NCBI RefSeq assembly: GCF_002028545.1
Contig: NZ_MWPQ01000006.1
Span: 1-64,000, forward strand
DNA from: Nitrobacter vulgaris
GTDB taxonomy: Bacteria; Pseudomonadota; Alphaproteobacteria; Rhizobiales; Xanthobacteraceae
Length of the DNA stretch: 64,000 nucleotides
Reading direction: 5' to 3'
In this document: in pieces, positions 30,693 to 41,454 of the stretch
Position numbering within the stretch: position 1 is the stretch's first letter
Layout of the letters: each line of letters opens with the position of its first letter
Made by a program: the position numbers and the translations under genes
Notes under the pieces: generated by a model
The model's input: the letters and a program-made list of their open reading frames with translations, nothing else
Database searches by the model: none
What the model was told of the DNA's origin: nothing

Positions 30693-31208
30693 ATGTTGTA
30701 CTCGCAAAAGACGACCTTAGGGTTTCTCATCCGGCCGCGTACGTTGGCCGCCGTGATCGCCGCAAGCGTTTTGATTGCAGGCAGCGTCACCGGGGCATCG
30801 GCCCGGTCGAGCAACCATCATCGGCATCACCACCACCACCATCAGGGGCATTATGCGAAGAGCCACGGCATCAGCGGATCGTCCTGGTTGAACGCCAATG
30901 CTTCTTTTGGAAGCTCGGCCCATTCGAGCCGATCGTTCTCTGGCATGGCCTCCTATTACGGCAATGAAGCCGGTAGCCGCACCGCATCCGGCCAGCGTTT
31001 CAATCAGAACGCCATGACCGCCGCCCATCGCCATCTGCCGTTCGGAACCAGGCTGCGGGTCACCCATGGCAGCCGCAGCGTGGTCGTCACCGTCAATGAT
31101 CGCGGTCCGTTCATCCGCGGTCGTGTGCTGGATCTTTCCAAAGGTGCCGCCCGCGTGATCGGTTTGACCGGCAGCGGCGTTGGCCGGGTGGTCGCCGAGG
31201 TCATGTAA
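30693..31208 (+). CDS. RlpA-like double-psi beta-barrel protein (septal ring lytic transglycosylase family)
   Basis: The product is 171 residues with an N-terminal signal peptide (LAAVIAASVLIAGSVTGASA). A remarkable His-rich stretch follows (about residues 42-55, ten His in fourteen). The C-terminal DPBB domain (about 84-171) carries the RlpA signatures GMASYYGNEAGSRTASGQRFNQNAMTAAHRHLPFGT, VTVNDRGPFIRGRVLDLS and the catalytic-type Asp/His pair. RlpA proteins cut denuded glycan strands at the septum. There is no SPOR domain and no clear lipobox. ATG 30693 is the obvious start. It converges on priA. Confidence 0.9.
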   Translation: MLYSQKTTLGFLIRPRTLAAVIAASVLIAGSVTGASARSSNHHRHHHHHHQGHYAKSHGISGSSWLNANASFGSSAHSSRSFSGMASYYGNEAGSRTASGQRFNQNAMTAAHRHLPFGTRLRVTHGSRSVVVTVNDRGPFIRGRVLDLSKGAARVIGLTGSGVGRVVAEVM

Positions 31209-31448
31209 GTCCCGCGCCAAAGGCATTTTCCGGGCAAGCGGCGTCCGGAAATTTCTTTGATAAGGCCGAATAGGAAAGCTGTGGTCACCTGTTCGGCCCT
31301 TCGCGCAGGCTCATGGCTTGCCGGGGTCGGAGTTGGCCTCGGTCCGATTCCACATGAGCGCCTCGCGATGTCCCGATCGTCTGACAGATCGGCTGAGTCG
31401 TTCGCGGGGACGGGGCGCGTCGGTGAACCGGAGTGCTCGAAAGGGCTG

Positions 31449-33665
31449 CTAGAGAAAGCTCTGGGGATCAATATCCACTTCGAGCTTGAGATTGCCCCTT
31501 GTCTTCGGCGCAGACGCGAGCCAGCCGCGCAAATAGCCGGAGAGGTCCACGCTGCGCGCCGACTTCACCAGCAGGCGAAATCGATAGCGTCCCTTGATCA
31601 GGGCAAGCGGCGCTTCCGCCGGTCCGAGTACCTGAATGTCCTTGTCGATCGGCGCGATTGCGACGAGCCGGCGGGCGAAGCTCTCTGCGCTCGGGCGGTC
31701 GCCTGCGGATATGATCAGGCTGGCCAGCCGGCCAAACGGCGGGTAGCCGGTCCGCTCCCGCGCCGCGATTTCGCTGGAATAGAACGCCTCGCGGTCGCTC
31801 GCGACCAGCGCCTTCATCACGGGATGTTCGGGCTGGTGGGTTTGCAGATAGCCGATGCCGTGACCCTGCTCGCGGCCGGTGCGACCGATCACCTGATTGA
31901 GCAGTTGAAAGGTTCGCTCCGCGGCGCGGGGATCGCCGTTGCCGAGACCGAGATCGGCGTCAACCACTCCGACGAGGTTCAGGCGCGGAAAATGGTGTCC
32001 CTTCGCCACAAGTTGGGTGCCGATGATGATGTCGACGCGGCCCTCCGCGATGTCATTCAACTCCGAGCGCATGGTCTCGATCGAGGTGATCAGGTCGCTC
32101 GACAGCACCATGGTGCGCGCGTCGGGGAATAGTGCGGCGGCCTCTTCCTGCAAGCGTTCGACTCCGGGGCCGACCGCGATCAGCGATTCCTCCGCCGCGC
32201 AATGCGGGCATTGATTCGGGCGCGGCATTGAGAAGCCGCAGTGATGACATACGAGCCGCCGACGGAAGCGGTGATCCACGAGCCAGGCATCGCAGATGGT
32301 GCAGGCGAAGCGGTGGCCGCAGGCGCGGCACAAGGTCAGCGGCGCATAGCCGCGGCGATTGAGAAACAGCAGCGCCTGCTCGCGCCGCTCGATGGCGGTC
32401 CGAATCTCTTCGGCCAGACGCGGAGAAATGAAGCGGCCGCGCGACGGTCCCTCGCGCCGAAGATCGATCAGTTCGATCTGTGGCAAATGCTGACCGCCGA
32501 ACCGGGATGTCAGCGCGATGCGCTGGTAGCGTCCCTTGCGCGCATTGACCTCGCTTTCGACGGACGGCGTCGCCGAGGCCAGTATGATCGGAATCTTCGC
32601 GACATGTGCGCGAACCACGGCCATGTCGCGGGCGTGATAGCGCACCCCTTCGTCCTGCTTGTAGGCTTGATCGTGTTCCTCGTCGACGATGATCAATCCG
32701 AGGTTAGCGTAGGGAAGAAACAGCGCGGAGCGGGCGCCGACCACAACCTGCGCCTCGCCCGCCGCAATGGCTGCCCAGTTGCGCGCGCGGGTGCGCGGCG
32801 TCAATTCGGAATGCCATTCCAGCGGCCGCTCGCCGAAGCGGGTGGCGAAACGGTCGCGGAATTGTCCGGTCAACGCAATCTCGGGCATCAAGATCAAAGC
32901 CTGCTTGCCGCGGCGGACGGTTTCGGCGACCGCTTCGAAATAGACTTCGGTCTTTCCGGAGCCGGTCACGCCATCCAGCAGCGCAACGTGGAACGTGCCG
33001 TTTGACGCCAGCGTGCGCATGGCGTCCACGGCCGCTCGCTGCGAGCGGGAAAAGTCGGGGACGGCGAAGTCGGGATCGGGCGGCGGGGGCGGCGGCGCAC
33101 GCGGCATTGGCTGGATTGTCAGCGTGCCTTCGTCGACAAGACCATCGACGACGCCGGTGCTGACGCCCGCTTCCTTGGCCGCATCGGATTTTGCACGCAG
33201 CAACCCATCCGACAGGACTTCCAGCAGCCGCCGTCGTGCCGGGGTCATGCGTCGGGGCGGCTCGCCGCTCAGCCGCACGCCTGGTCGCGCCCGCTCCGGC
33301 CCGAGCTGTTCGCCCATCCGCAGGCTCATGCGCATGACCATGCCGCGCGGCGACAATGTGTAGTTGGCGACCCAGTCGATCAGCGCGCGGAGTTCGTCCC
33401 TGAGCGGAGGTACATCGAGCTTGTCGGAGATGTCCTTCAAGCGGTTGTGCAGGCGCGGATCGGGTGCGGGATTCTCGGCCCAGACCACGGCGACCACCTC
33501 GCGGGGGCCGAGCGGCACCGTCACCACGTCGCCGGGCCGCACCTCCATGCCGCTCGGCACGCGATAGGAATAGGCATGATCGATCGCAACGGGAACCTGC
33601 ACATCGACGATGCGCGTCGTCGATGACGATGCCGGGAATGTGCCATTGCGCGAAGAACGGTCCAT
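31449..33665 (-). CDS. priA: primosomal protein N' (replication restart helicase PriA)
   Basis: PriA recognises stalled forks and reloads the replisome. The 738 residues comprise an N-terminal DNA-binding domain (IVDVQVPVAIDHAYSYRVP, RPGDVVTVPLGPREVVAVVW), a helicase core with Walker A DGVTGSGKTEVYFE, DEEHDQAYKQDEGVRYHARD, and eight zinc-ligand cysteines (CRACGHRF, CTICDAWL, CHHCGFSM, CPHC), then helicase motifs GTQLVAKGHHFPRLNLVGVVDAD and VIGRTGREQGHGIGYLQT. The length is normal. It is monocistronic and divergent from xerC. Confidence 0.97.
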   Translation of the reverse strand: MDRSSRNGTFPASSSTTRIVDVQVPVAIDHAYSYRVPSGMEVRPGDVVTVPLGPREVVAVVWAENPAPDPRLHNRLKDISDKLDVPPLRDELRALIDWVANYTLSPRGMVMRMSLRMGEQLGPERARPGVRLSGEPPRRMTPARRRLLEVLSDGLLRAKSDAAKEAGVSTGVVDGLVDEGTLTIQPMPRAPPPPPPDPDFAVPDFSRSQRAAVDAMRTLASNGTFHVALLDGVTGSGKTEVYFEAVAETVRRGKQALILMPEIALTGQFRDRFATRFGERPLEWHSELTPRTRARNWAAIAAGEAQVVVGARSALFLPYANLGLIIVDEEHDQAYKQDEGVRYHARDMAVVRAHVAKIPIILASATPSVESEVNARKGRYQRIALTSRFGGQHLPQIELIDLRREGPSRGRFISPRLAEEIRTAIERREQALLFLNRRGYAPLTLCRACGHRFACTICDAWLVDHRFRRRLVCHHCGFSMPRPNQCPHCAAEESLIAVGPGVERLQEEAAALFPDARTMVLSSDLITSIETMRSELNDIAEGRVDIIIGTQLVAKGHHFPRLNLVGVVDADLGLGNGDPRAAERTFQLLNQVIGRTGREQGHGIGYLQTHQPEHPVMKALVASDREAFYSSEIAARERTGYPPFGRLASLIISAGDRPSAESFARRLVAIAPIDKDIQVLGPAEAPLALIKGRYRFRLLVKSARSVDLSGYLRGWLASAPKTRGNLKLEVDIDPQSFL

Positions 33666-33723
33666 CCGGAGAATCGGCCTCTGTCGGGAGTGGCGGACAG
33701 CTTAGAGCCTTTCCGCTCCTGAC

Positions 33724-33830
33724 GGAATCAGAAGCGGAGCGCTATCATTTTGATCTAACGCGTTTTCTTCACGCGAACCGGTATCCATCCTCGAGTCAAG
33801 CCCGAGGACATGCTTCGCTCGAAAACGCTA
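33724..33830. repeat. REP-like intergenic repeat (long form)
   Basis: AATCAGAAGCGGAGCGCTAT, then TTTTCTTCACGCGAACCGGT, then CAAGCCCGAGGACATGCTTC and GCTCGAAAACGCT. It combines the left part shared with 23761-23846 and the right part shared with 13018-13094, and so gives the full repeat structure. It lies between priA and xerC. Confidence 0.8.
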
Positions 33831-33928
33831 TGGGAGGCACGGCGCCATGGCCAGCCGGCGGGAAAGTTAGCGAAGGATAAACGAAAGCGGCGCGATATGA
33901 TCTCCGGACTTATAGGCAAGGTGCGAAG

Positions 33929-34894
33929 ATGGCGAAAGTCGCAGATCCGCTACCAGATCTCGCCTGCACGGCGTCGGATGTCGGGCAGCAAATCGTGCGA
34001 TGGCTGGCGCATCTGCGTGCCGAGCGTCGGCTGTCGCCAAAGACGCTTGAAGCCTATGCGCGCGATGTTCGGCAATGCCTGATGTTTCTCGGCCAGCACT
34101 GGGGCGAGTTGGTGACGTTGAAGCGTTTCGCCGCGCTCGAGCCAGGCGATATCAGAGCCTTCATGGCCGCGCGACGCGCGGAGGACATTGGTGGCCGCTC
34201 GTTGATGCGTTCGCTGGCGGGGCTGCGTTCGTTCGCGCGATTTCTGGAACGGGAAGGGCTCGGCAAGATCGGTGCGCTCGGCGCGATCCGCGCGCCGAAG
34301 GTTGGCAAGAGTCTCCCGAAGCCGATCCATATGAGTGCGGCGAAGCGTTTCGCCGACGCCTCCGAGCGGGCCGGCGAAGATCGCGAGCCATGGATCTGGG
34401 CACGCGATGCAGCCGTCATGGCGCTATTGTACGGCTCGGGCCTGCGGATTTCCGAGGCGCTCGGGTTGAAGCGCCACGATGTGCCGCAGCCTGGCGCGGG
34501 CGACGTTCTGGTGGTTACCGGGAAGGGCAACAAGACGCGGATGGTGCCGGTGCTGCAGAACGTGCTGGCGCTGGTTCATGAGTATGTGGCGATGTGCCCG
34601 CATTCGCTGCCGCCGGAAGGACCGATCTTCGTCGGCGCGCGGGGCGGCCCGCTCAAGGCCCGCATCATCCAGCTTGTGATGGCGCGGATGCGCGGCGCGC
34701 TCGGTCTGCCCGACAGCGCAACGCCCCATGCGCTGCGCCATTCATTCGCGACGCATCTCTTAAGCCGCGGCGGCGATTTGCGCGCGATTCAGGAACTGCT
34801 TGGCCACGCGTCGCTCTCGACCACGCAGATCTACACCGGCATCGACAGCGAGCGGCTGCTGGAAGTCTACAGGACGGCGCATCCCCGCGCCTGA
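33929..34894 (+). CDS. xerC: tyrosine recombinase XerC
   Basis: XerC, with XerD, resolves chromosome dimers at dif. The 321 residues have the SAM-like core-binding domain (about 20-110: WLAHLRAERRLSPKTLEAYARDVRQCLMFLGQH) and the catalytic domain with Arg in YGSGLRISEALGL, Lys in VTGKGNKTRMVPV, HALRHSFATHLLSRGGDLRAIQELLGHAS (His, Arg, His) and the nucleophile in TTQIYTGID. All six catalytic residues are present. ATG 33929 is followed by a family-like N-terminus; AAGGTGCGAAG precedes it. The context (priA, lpdA) is chromosomal, so it is the housekeeping enzyme, not an element integrase. Confidence 0.95.
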   Translation: MAKVADPLPDLACTASDVGQQIVRWLAHLRAERRLSPKTLEAYARDVRQCLMFLGQHWGELVTLKRFAALEPGDIRAFMAARRAEDIGGRSLMRSLAGLRSFARFLEREGLGKIGALGAIRAPKVGKSLPKPIHMSAAKRFADASERAGEDREPWIWARDAAVMALLYGSGLRISEALGLKRHDVPQPGAGDVLVVTGKGNKTRMVPVLQNVLALVHEYVAMCPHSLPPEGPIFVGARGGPLKARIIQLVMARMRGALGLPDSATPHALRHSFATHLLSRGGDLRAIQELLGHASLSTTQIYTGIDSERLLEVYRTAHPRA

Positions 34895-34926
34895 CCGACG
34901 ATCGCGGTGCAGGCAGCTCGCCATCC

Positions 34927-36330
34927 TCACATATGAATGGCTCGTTTGCCGACTGCGAGGGCGGCTTCCTTGATCGCTTCCGATCGCGTCGGGTGCGCGT
35001 GGCAGGTGCGCGCGAGGTCTTCCGCCGATCCGCCGAACTCCATCAGCACGCAAGCCTCGTGGATCAGTTCGCCAGCCTCTCGGCCGATGATGTGAACGCC
35101 GAGCACGCGATCGGTTTTCGCGTCCGCGAGGATCTTCACAAAGCCGTCGGTGGTCTGGTTGACCTTGGAGCGGCCATTTGCCGTGAACGGAAACTTGCCA
35201 ACGGCATAGGCTATGCCGGCCTGCTTCAGCTCCTCCTCGGTCTTGCCGACCGATGAAACCTCGGGCGTTGTGTAGATCACGCTGGGGATCACGTCGTAGT
35301 TCACATGGCCGGCCTGGCCTGCGAGGATTTCCGCGCACGCCACGCCTTCGTCCTCGGCCTTGTGCGCCAGCATCGGTCCCTTGACGACGTCGCCGATGGC
35401 GCAGATGCCTTTCACGCTGGTCGCAAAATGCGCGTCGATCTCCACGCGGCCGCGCTCGTCGAGCGCGACGCCTGCCTCCTTCAGGCCGAGGCCGTCGGTG
35501 TAGGGCGTGCGGCCGATCGCGACCAGAACCACGTCGGCTTCGATTGTCTCTGCCGCACCGCCTGCGGCGGGTTCGACCTGCGCCATCAGCGTCTTGCCAG
35601 ATGTATCGACGCCCGTGACCTTGGTGCCGAGCTTGAATGCAAAGCCTTGCTTTTCGAGAAGGCGCTGAAACTGCTTTGCGATTTCGCCGTCCATACCGGG
35701 CAGGATGCGATCGAGAAATTCCACCACCGTGACCTGAGCGCCGAGGCGGCGCCACGCCGAGCCGAGTTCGAGGCCGATCACGCCGGCGCCGACGATCAGA
35801 AGCTTGCCCGGCACCTTGTCGAGCGATAGAGCGCCGGTGGACGACACGATGCGCTTTTCGTCGATCTCAAGGCCCTTGAGCTTCGCGACATCGGAGCCGG
35901 TGGCGATCACGATGTTTTTCGTCTCAACAGTTTGGGTCTTGCCGTCGGCGACCGTCACTTCGACCCTGCCGGCACCGAGAATTCTGCCGGTGCCGCTGAT
36001 GACGTCGATTTTGTTCTTCTTCATCAGGTACTCGACGCCCTTGACGTTGCCGTCGATGCCCTGCTGTTTGAAATTCATCATCGCGGGCAAATCGAGTTTG
36101 GGAGCAGATACGCCGATGCCCATTTTTGCGAACGAATGTCCGGCTTCCTCGAACATTTCAGAGGCGTGCAACAAGGCTTTCGACGGCATGCAGCCGACAT
36201 TGAGGCAGGTGCCGCCAAGCGTCGGGTTCTTCTCGACCACGGCGACCTTCATGCCGAGCTGCGCCGCGCGAATGGCGCAGACATAGCCGCCGGGACCGGT
36301 GCCGATAACGATGAGGTCGTAAGTCGCCAT
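34927..36330 (-). CDS. lpdA: dihydrolipoyl dehydrogenase (E3)
   Basis: E3 reoxidises the dihydrolipoyl groups of SucB with NAD. The 467 residues begin [23 protein letters not shown] (FAD-binding) and have the redox disulfide in [16 protein letters not shown] (about 40-55), the NAD-binding [24 protein letters not shown], and the catalytic His in [15 protein letters not shown] near the end. It is the last gene of the mdh-sucCDAB cluster, 100 bases after the small hypothetical gene, and converges on xerC with only 32 bases between. Confidence 0.97.
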   Translation of the reverse strand: MATYDLIVIGTGPGGYVCAIRAAQLGMKVAVVEKNPTLGGTCLNVGCMPSKALLHASEMFEEAGHSFAKMGIGVSAPKLDLPAMMNFKQQGIDGNVKGVEYLMKKNKIDVISGTGRILGAGRVEVTVADGKTQTVETKNIVIATGSDVAKLKGLEIDEKRIVSSTGALSLDKVPGKLLIVGAGVIGLELGSAWRRLGAQVTVVEFLDRILPGMDGEIAKQFQRLLEKQGFAFKLGTKVTGVDTSGKTLMAQVEPAAGGAAETIEADVVLVAIGRTPYTDGLGLKEAGVALDERGRVEIDAHFATSVKGICAIGDVVKGPMLAHKAEDEGVACAEILAGQAGHVNYDVIPSVIYTTPEVSSVGKTEEELKQAGIAYAVGKFPFTANGRSKVNQTTDGFVKILADAKTDRVLGVHIIGREAGELIHEACVLMEFGGSAEDLARTCHAHPTRSEAIKEAALAVGKRAIHM

Positions 36331-36431
36331 GGTCTCAGATCCTGTCGTTTCAATCCTTGTGCCAGACGATGGCGCTGGCGATTTCGTCCGCCAATACGAA
36401 GTTCGAAACTACCTGGCTTCAAGAGTGCGTC

Positions 36432-36929
36432 TCAGCCGTTGTCCGGCCCGGGGAGCAATTTTGCACGCTGGTCGAAGAGCATTCCCCCGATGAGCCGGTT
36501 GACCTCGTCAGGATCCGCTCCGTCCTTGATCAGCTTTCGTCTCAAGGCGTGGGCTTTGTCGAGGTTGCCAAGCTTTTTCTCAATTACCGATTGTTGCTTG
36601 TCTTCAGCTTTTGTTTTTTCCTGATCGGCCATCGCTCGTCGTCTCTGATTGTCATGGTAGAACAACGCTCGCGACAAGACCCAGTCTGCGGATTTTTTCG
36701 AGATGTTTTCGAAAGATCCGAGGACATCGAAGAGATTTTCATGGGCGATGCTTTTAACTTCCCCGCTGTATTCGGAGACGTACATATGTGCGGCGGATGG
36801 CCCGTGCTCAAAACTCAAACAAGCCAGATAAAACAACTCTAGAATGACTGCATTCAACTCCAGATCGATTGAGGTCAAATGACCAAACTCGGTGGTTTTG
36901 GTATTGGACTTCAGCAAGACTTGCGTCAT
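36432..36929 (-). CDS. conserved-looking hypothetical protein in the suc-lpd cluster
   Basis: The product is 165 residues with two parts. The first 100 residues are mixed helix/strand (HLTSIDLELNAVILELFYLACLSFEHGPSAAHMY, HENLFDVLGSFENISKKSADWVLSRALFYH). The last 60 are charged and helical, with EKTKAEDKQQSVIEKKLGNLDKAHALRRKLIKDGADPDEVNRLIGGML. AAGGGA precedes ATG 36929. It is on the same strand as, and only 20 bases from, sucB, and lies before lpdA, so it is co-transcribed with the 2-oxoglutarate dehydrogenase genes. No membrane segment, signal or known domain is seen. A regulatory or assembly role for the complex is only a guess from position. Confidence 0.75.
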   Translation of the reverse strand: MTQVLLKSNTKTTEFGHLTSIDLELNAVILELFYLACLSFEHGPSAAHMYVSEYSGEVKSIAHENLFDVLGSFENISKKSADWVLSRALFYHDNQRRRAMADQEKTKAEDKQQSVIEKKLGNLDKAHALRRKLIKDGADPDEVNRLIGGMLFDQRAKLLPGPDNG

Positions 36930-36948
36930 GTGGTTCCCTTAGCTTGAA

Positions 36949-38235
36949 CTACAGATCCAGCACCAATCGCGCCGGGTCTTCCAGCGATTCCTTGACGCGC
37001 ACGAGGAAGGTCACGGCCTCCTTGCCGTCGATGACGCGGTGGTCGTAGGAGAGCGCCAGATACATCATCGGGCGGATGTCCACCTTGCCGTCGATCGCCA
37101 CCGGCCGCTCCTGAATTTTGTGCATGCCAAGGATGCCGGCCTGCGGCGCGTTCAGGATCGGCGTCGACATCAGCGAGCCGTAGATGCCGCCGTTGGTGAT
37201 GGTGAAGGTGCCGCCCTGCATCTCCTCGATTTTGAGCTGGCCGTCGCGGGCGCGGCGACCGTAGTCAGCGATGCTTTTCTCGATGTCGGCGATCGATTTG
37301 TGATCGCAGTCGCGCACGACAGGCACCACCAGGCCCTTGTCGGTGCCGACGGCGACTCCAATGTGATAGTAGCTCTTGTAGATCAGGTCGCTACCGTCGA
37401 TTTCGGCGTTGACGGCCGGAATGTCCTTCAACGCCTGGACGATGGCTTTGGTAAAGAAGCCCATGAAGCCGAGCTTCGCGCCGTGCTTTTTCTCGAACGC
37501 GTCCTTGTAGTGCGTACGCAGCGCCATGACGCCGGTCATGTCGACCTCGTTGAAGGTCGTCAGTATCGCGGCGGTGTTCTGCACCTCCTTGAGGCGGCGC
37601 GCGATGGTCTGGCGTAGCCGCGTCATCTTCACGCGTTCCTCGCGCGAGGCGTCATTCGGAGGAGAGGGCGCGCGCGCCTGCATGGTGGCAGCCGGCTGGT
37701 GGACCGAGGTCGGGGCGGAGGCCGCCTTTTCGATCGCCGCCAGCATATCGCTTTTGGTGATGCGGCCGTCCTTGCCGGAGCCCGGAACGGTCGAGGCGTC
37801 GATGCCGCTCTCGGCGGAGAGTTTACGCACCGAGGGGGCGAGCGGGGCATCAGCCGGCGCTGCGGTGCCCGGCCTGGGTTGCGGCTCCTCCGGGCCTGCG
37901 TTGATCGGTTTCGTGGTGTCGGACTTAAGGTCCGGCCGCCCGGTTGTTCTTTCGGCGGCGATGCCTTGCGCCTTGGCCGCCGCTGGTTTTGCCGACGCGC
38001 TGCCATCGGTTATCTGTCCAAGCAGCGCGCCGACGGCAACCGTCTCGCCCTCCTTGGCGACGAGCTCGGCGAGCGTGCCGGCGGAGGGCGCGGGCACTTC
38101 GATAGTCACCTTGTCGGTCTCGAGCTCGACGAGCGGCTCGTCGACGGATACGGCGTCGCCGGGCTTCTTGAACCATTTTCCGATGGTTGCCTCGGTCACC
38201 GATTCGCCGAGCGTCGGAACGCGTATCTCGGTCAT
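36949..38235 (-). CDS. sucB: 2-oxoglutarate dehydrogenase E2, dihydrolipoyl succinyltransferase
   Basis: E2 transfers the succinyl group to CoA. The 428 residues have one lipoyl domain (about 1-77, lipoyl Lys in [13 protein letters not shown]), an Ala/Pro linker, the E3-binding domain (about 130-165: [31 protein letters not shown]) and the catalytic domain (about 195-428) ending [33 protein letters not shown] with the active His. ATG 38235 follows GGAAGAGAACC; the frame to 38310 is not used. It lies 110 bases after sucA. Confidence 0.97.
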   Translation of the reverse strand: MTEIRVPTLGESVTEATIGKWFKKPGDAVSVDEPLVELETDKVTIEVPAPSAGTLAELVAKEGETVAVGALLGQITDGSASAKPAAAKAQGIAAERTTGRPDLKSDTTKPINAGPEEPQPRPGTAAPADAPLAPSVRKLSAESGIDASTVPGSGKDGRITKSDMLAAIEKAASAPTSVHQPAATMQARAPSPPNDASREERVKMTRLRQTIARRLKEVQNTAAILTTFNEVDMTGVMALRTHYKDAFEKKHGAKLGFMGFFTKAIVQALKDIPAVNAEIDGSDLIYKSYYHIGVAVGTDKGLVVPVVRDCDHKSIADIEKSIADYGRRARDGQLKIEEMQGGTFTITNGGIYGSLMSTPILNAPQAGILGMHKIQERPVAIDGKVDIRPMMYLALSYDHRVIDGKEAVTFLVRVKESLEDPARLVLDL

Positions 38236-38347
38236 GGTTCTCTTCCTTTCGTCATAGCCGACGTGTCCCGAAAAGACAGCAGTATGGATGCCAGAAAACA
38301 TCCGCAACAAGTGGGCTTCGCGTTTCAGTCCGACATGACTGTTCGTG

Positions 38348-41305
38348 TCAGTTCAGCGCCTCGTCGATGAACGCCTTGAGTTGCGCAAGGTGCTTCGACA
38401 TCAATCCGGTCGCGGTGGCTGCAGCTGCGGCGCGGCCGGCATAACGCAGGCGTTTGTTGGATGCGCCGATCTGGTTGAGAACCCATTCGAGGTAAGGCTG
38501 GATGAAGTGCCATGCGCCCATATTGCGCGGTTCTTCCTGGCACCAGACGATCTCTGCGTTCTTGAAACTGCCGAGGACGTGCACCAGCGCCTTCAGCGGA
38601 ACGGGATACAATTGTTCGATCCGCATCAGGTACACATCGTTGATGTTGCGCTTCTCGCGTTCCTCGTAGAGATCGTAGTAGACCTTGCCGGAGCACAGCA
38701 CCACGCGACGAATTTTGTCGTCGTTCACCAGCCTGATCCTTTGCTCCGGCGGCATTGCCGCGTCGTCGTAAAGGATACGATGGAATCCGGTGTCGGCGCC
38801 GAGTTCGTCGAGACGCGATACCGCCCGCTTGTGACGCAGCAGCGACTTCGGCGTCATCATGATCAGAGGCTTGCGGATCTGGCGTTTCAATTGGCGGCGC
38901 AGCGCATGAAAATGGTTGGCCGGCGTAGTGATATTGACGACCTGCATGTTGTCTTCCGCGCACATCTGCAGGAACCGCTCCAGCCGCGCCGACGAATGCT
39001 CCGGTCCCTGGCCCTCATAGCCGTGGGGCAGCATGCAAACGAGACCTGACATGCGCAGCCACTTGCGTTCACCAGAGGAGATGAACTGGTCGAACACCAC
39101 CTGCGCTCCGTTGGCGAAGTCGCCGAACTGTGCTTCCCACATCGTAAGCGTGTTCGGCTCCGCGAGCGAATAGCCATACTCGAAACCGAGCACAGCTTCT
39201 TCCGACAGCAGCGAGTTGATGACCTCGTAGCTGCCCTGGTTCTTGCCGAGATGATTGAACGGCGTGTAGCGACTCTCGTCTTCCTGATCGAACAGCACCG
39301 AATGCCGCTGCGAGAAGGTGCCACGCTCGCTGTCCTGGCCGGACAGGCGGACGTTGTGGCCCTCCAGCATCAGCGTGCATAAGGCCAGCGCCTCGGCCGT
39401 CGCCCAGTCGAGGTCGACGCCGCTCTCGATCGCCTTGGCGCGATTATCGAGAAAGCGCTGCACCGTGCGATGCACCCGGAAACCGTCCGGCACCTGCGTG
39501 ATGTCGCGGCCGATCTCCTTCAGCGTCTCGATGGCCGCGCCGGTGACGCCACGGCGCGGCTCCTCGTTCTGATCGGCGAGCTTGAAGCCGGCCCACTTGC
39601 CGTCGAGCCAGTCGGCCTTGTTCGGCTTGTAGCCGGTGCCGGCCTCGAATTCAGCGTCCAGCCGTGCGCGCCAGTCGGCTTTCAGCTTTTCGATCTCGCC
39701 ATCGGTTATGACGCCTTCAGTGGTCAGCCGCTTGGCGTAAAGTTCGAGCGTCGAGGAGTGCGCTGCGATCTTCTTGTACATCGTCGGATTGGTAAACGAG
39801 GGCTCGTCGCCTTCGTTGTGACCGTGGCGGCGATAGCAGAACATGTCGATTACGACCGGCTTGTGGAATTTCTGCCGGAATTCGACCGCGACCTTCGCAG
39901 CGAACACCACGGCTTCCGGATCGTCGCCATTGACGTGGAAGATCGGCGCGTCGATCATCTTCGCGACGTCGGACGGATAAGGGGATGAGCGCGAGTAGCG
40001 CGGATAGGTGGTGAAGCCGATCTGGTTGTTGACAATGAAGTGGATCGAGCCCCCGGTGCGGTAGCCCTTGAGGTCCGACAGGGCGAAGCATTCCGCCACC
40101 ACGCCCTGTCCCGCGAATGCGGCGTCGCCGTGCATCAATAGCGGCAGCACGGAGTTGCGCTGTTCGGGAGGATCGCCGTGCTGGTCCTGCTTGGCGCGCA
40201 CCTTGCCGAGCACCACCGGGTCCACGATTTCCAGGTGCGAGGGATTGGCGGTCAGCGACAGGTGTATCCGGTTGCTGTCGAACTCGCGGTCGCTCGAGGC
40301 GCCGAGGTGATACTTGACGTCGCCGGAGCCTTCGACCGCCTCCGGATTCACCGAGCCGCCTTTAAACTCATGGAACAGGGCGCGATGAGGTTTGCCCATC
40401 ACCTGCGTCAGCACGTTCAGCCGTCCGCGGTGCGGCATGCCGATCACGATTTCCTTCACGCCGAGATTGCCGCCGCGCTTGATGATCTGCTCAAGCGCTG
40501 GGATCAGCGATTCGCCGCCGTCGAGACCGAAGCGCTTGGTTCCCGTGAACTTGACATCGCAGAACTTCTCAAAACCCTCGGCCTCGATGAGCTTGGTCAG
40601 GATGGCGCGCCGGCCTTCCGGCGTGAAGCTGATCTCCTTGTCCGGCCCCTCGATGCGCTCTTGAATCCAGCCTTTCTGCTCGGCGTTCGAAATGTGCATG
40701 AACTCGACGCCCAGCGTCTGGCAGTAAGTGCGCCGGCAGATCGCCACGATCTCGCGCAGGGTGCCGTATTCGAGCCCAAGAACGTGGTCGAGGAAGATCT
40801 TGCGATCCATGTCGGCTTCGGTGAAGCCGTAGGCACGTGGATCGAGTTCTTCGTGATCGCGCGCAGGTTCGAGACCTAGCGGGTCGAGCCTGGCATGAAA
40901 GTGCCCTCGCATGCGGTAAGCGCGGATCAGCATCAGCGCGCGCACCGAATCGCGCGTAGCCTGAGTGACGTCGGCGCCGGCGAGCGCCGAAGGTTTCGCT
41001 GTCGTCCTCTCCTGCACCCTGGCGTCCACGGTCTTTTCGAGCCGAGCCCAGTTGCCGTCGAGCGCTGAGGTGAGGTCGTCCTGGGGAGCTGGCGGCCAGT
41101 TGGCCCTCGCCCAGGATGGGCCTTCCGCGTTCTTTTCGACGTCCTGCGGAGGATCCTTCAGACTTTTGAAGAATTCCTGCCACTCGGGATCGACCGAACC
41201 GGGGTCTTTTTCATAGCGGGCGTAGAGTCCGTCGATGTAGCTGGCATTCGCGCCCTGCAAGAACGAGGAAAGGGCAAATGCGGCATTCGCATCCTGGCGA
41301 GACAT
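38348..41305 (-). CDS. sucA: 2-oxoglutarate dehydrogenase E1
   Basis: E1 decarboxylates 2-oxoglutarate with thiamine diphosphate. The 985 residues begin [31 protein letters not shown]. The cofactor domain has [40 protein letters not shown] and [13 protein letters not shown]-type motifs; the transketolase-like half has [17 protein letters not shown] and [22 protein letters not shown]. The C-terminus is [21 protein letters not shown]. The length is normal for alphaproteobacterial SucA. Spacing to sucD (150 bases) leaves room for an internal promoter. Confidence 0.98.
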   Translation of the reverse strand: MSRQDANAAFALSSFLQGANASYIDGLYARYEKDPGSVDPEWQEFFKSLKDPPQDVEKNAEGPSWARANWPPAPQDDLTSALDGNWARLEKTVDARVQERTTAKPSALAGADVTQATRDSVRALMLIRAYRMRGHFHARLDPLGLEPARDHEELDPRAYGFTEADMDRKIFLDHVLGLEYGTLREIVAICRRTYCQTLGVEFMHISNAEQKGWIQERIEGPDKEISFTPEGRRAILTKLIEAEGFEKFCDVKFTGTKRFGLDGGESLIPALEQIIKRGGNLGVKEIVIGMPHRGRLNVLTQVMGKPHRALFHEFKGGSVNPEAVEGSGDVKYHLGASSDREFDSNRIHLSLTANPSHLEIVDPVVLGKVRAKQDQHGDPPEQRNSVLPLLMHGDAAFAGQGVVAECFALSDLKGYRTGGSIHFIVNNQIGFTTYPRYSRSSPYPSDVAKMIDAPIFHVNGDDPEAVVFAAKVAVEFRQKFHKPVVIDMFCYRRHGHNEGDEPSFTNPTMYKKIAAHSSTLELYAKRLTTEGVITDGEIEKLKADWRARLDAEFEAGTGYKPNKADWLDGKWAGFKLADQNEEPRRGVTGAAIETLKEIGRDITQVPDGFRVHRTVQRFLDNRAKAIESGVDLDWATAEALALCTLMLEGHNVRLSGQDSERGTFSQRHSVLFDQEDESRYTPFNHLGKNQGSYEVINSLLSEEAVLGFEYGYSLAEPNTLTMWEAQFGDFANGAQVVFDQFISSGERKWLRMSGLVCMLPHGYEGQGPEHSSARLERFLQMCAEDNMQVVNITTPANHFHALRRQLKRQIRKPLIMMTPKSLLRHKRAVSRLDELGADTGFHRILYDDAAMPPEQRIRLVNDDKIRRVVLCSGKVYYDLYEEREKRNINDVYLMRIEQLYPVPLKALVHVLGSFKNAEIVWCQEEPRNMGAWHFIQPYLEWVLNQIGASNKRLRYAGRAAAAATATGLMSKHLAQLKAFIDEALN

Positions 41306-41454
41306 ATCGCGTCCTGACGATTTCGGTCATGGGCGTAACAGACGGCGCACGCGTTTTTGCCAGTGAGAACAGCCTTTCTCCGGCAAGATCAGCGCGAATT
41401 TGAACGTTATCCTATTTATGAGGGAACTTCCCGCCGAAAAGACCAAGACCTGAA

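Noticed and set aside
33929-34894. integrase of the tRNA-linked element
   Set aside because: It is a tyrosine recombinase, but it is 29 kb away, next to priA and lpdA, and has the XerC-type sequence. It is the housekeeping dimer-resolution enzyme.
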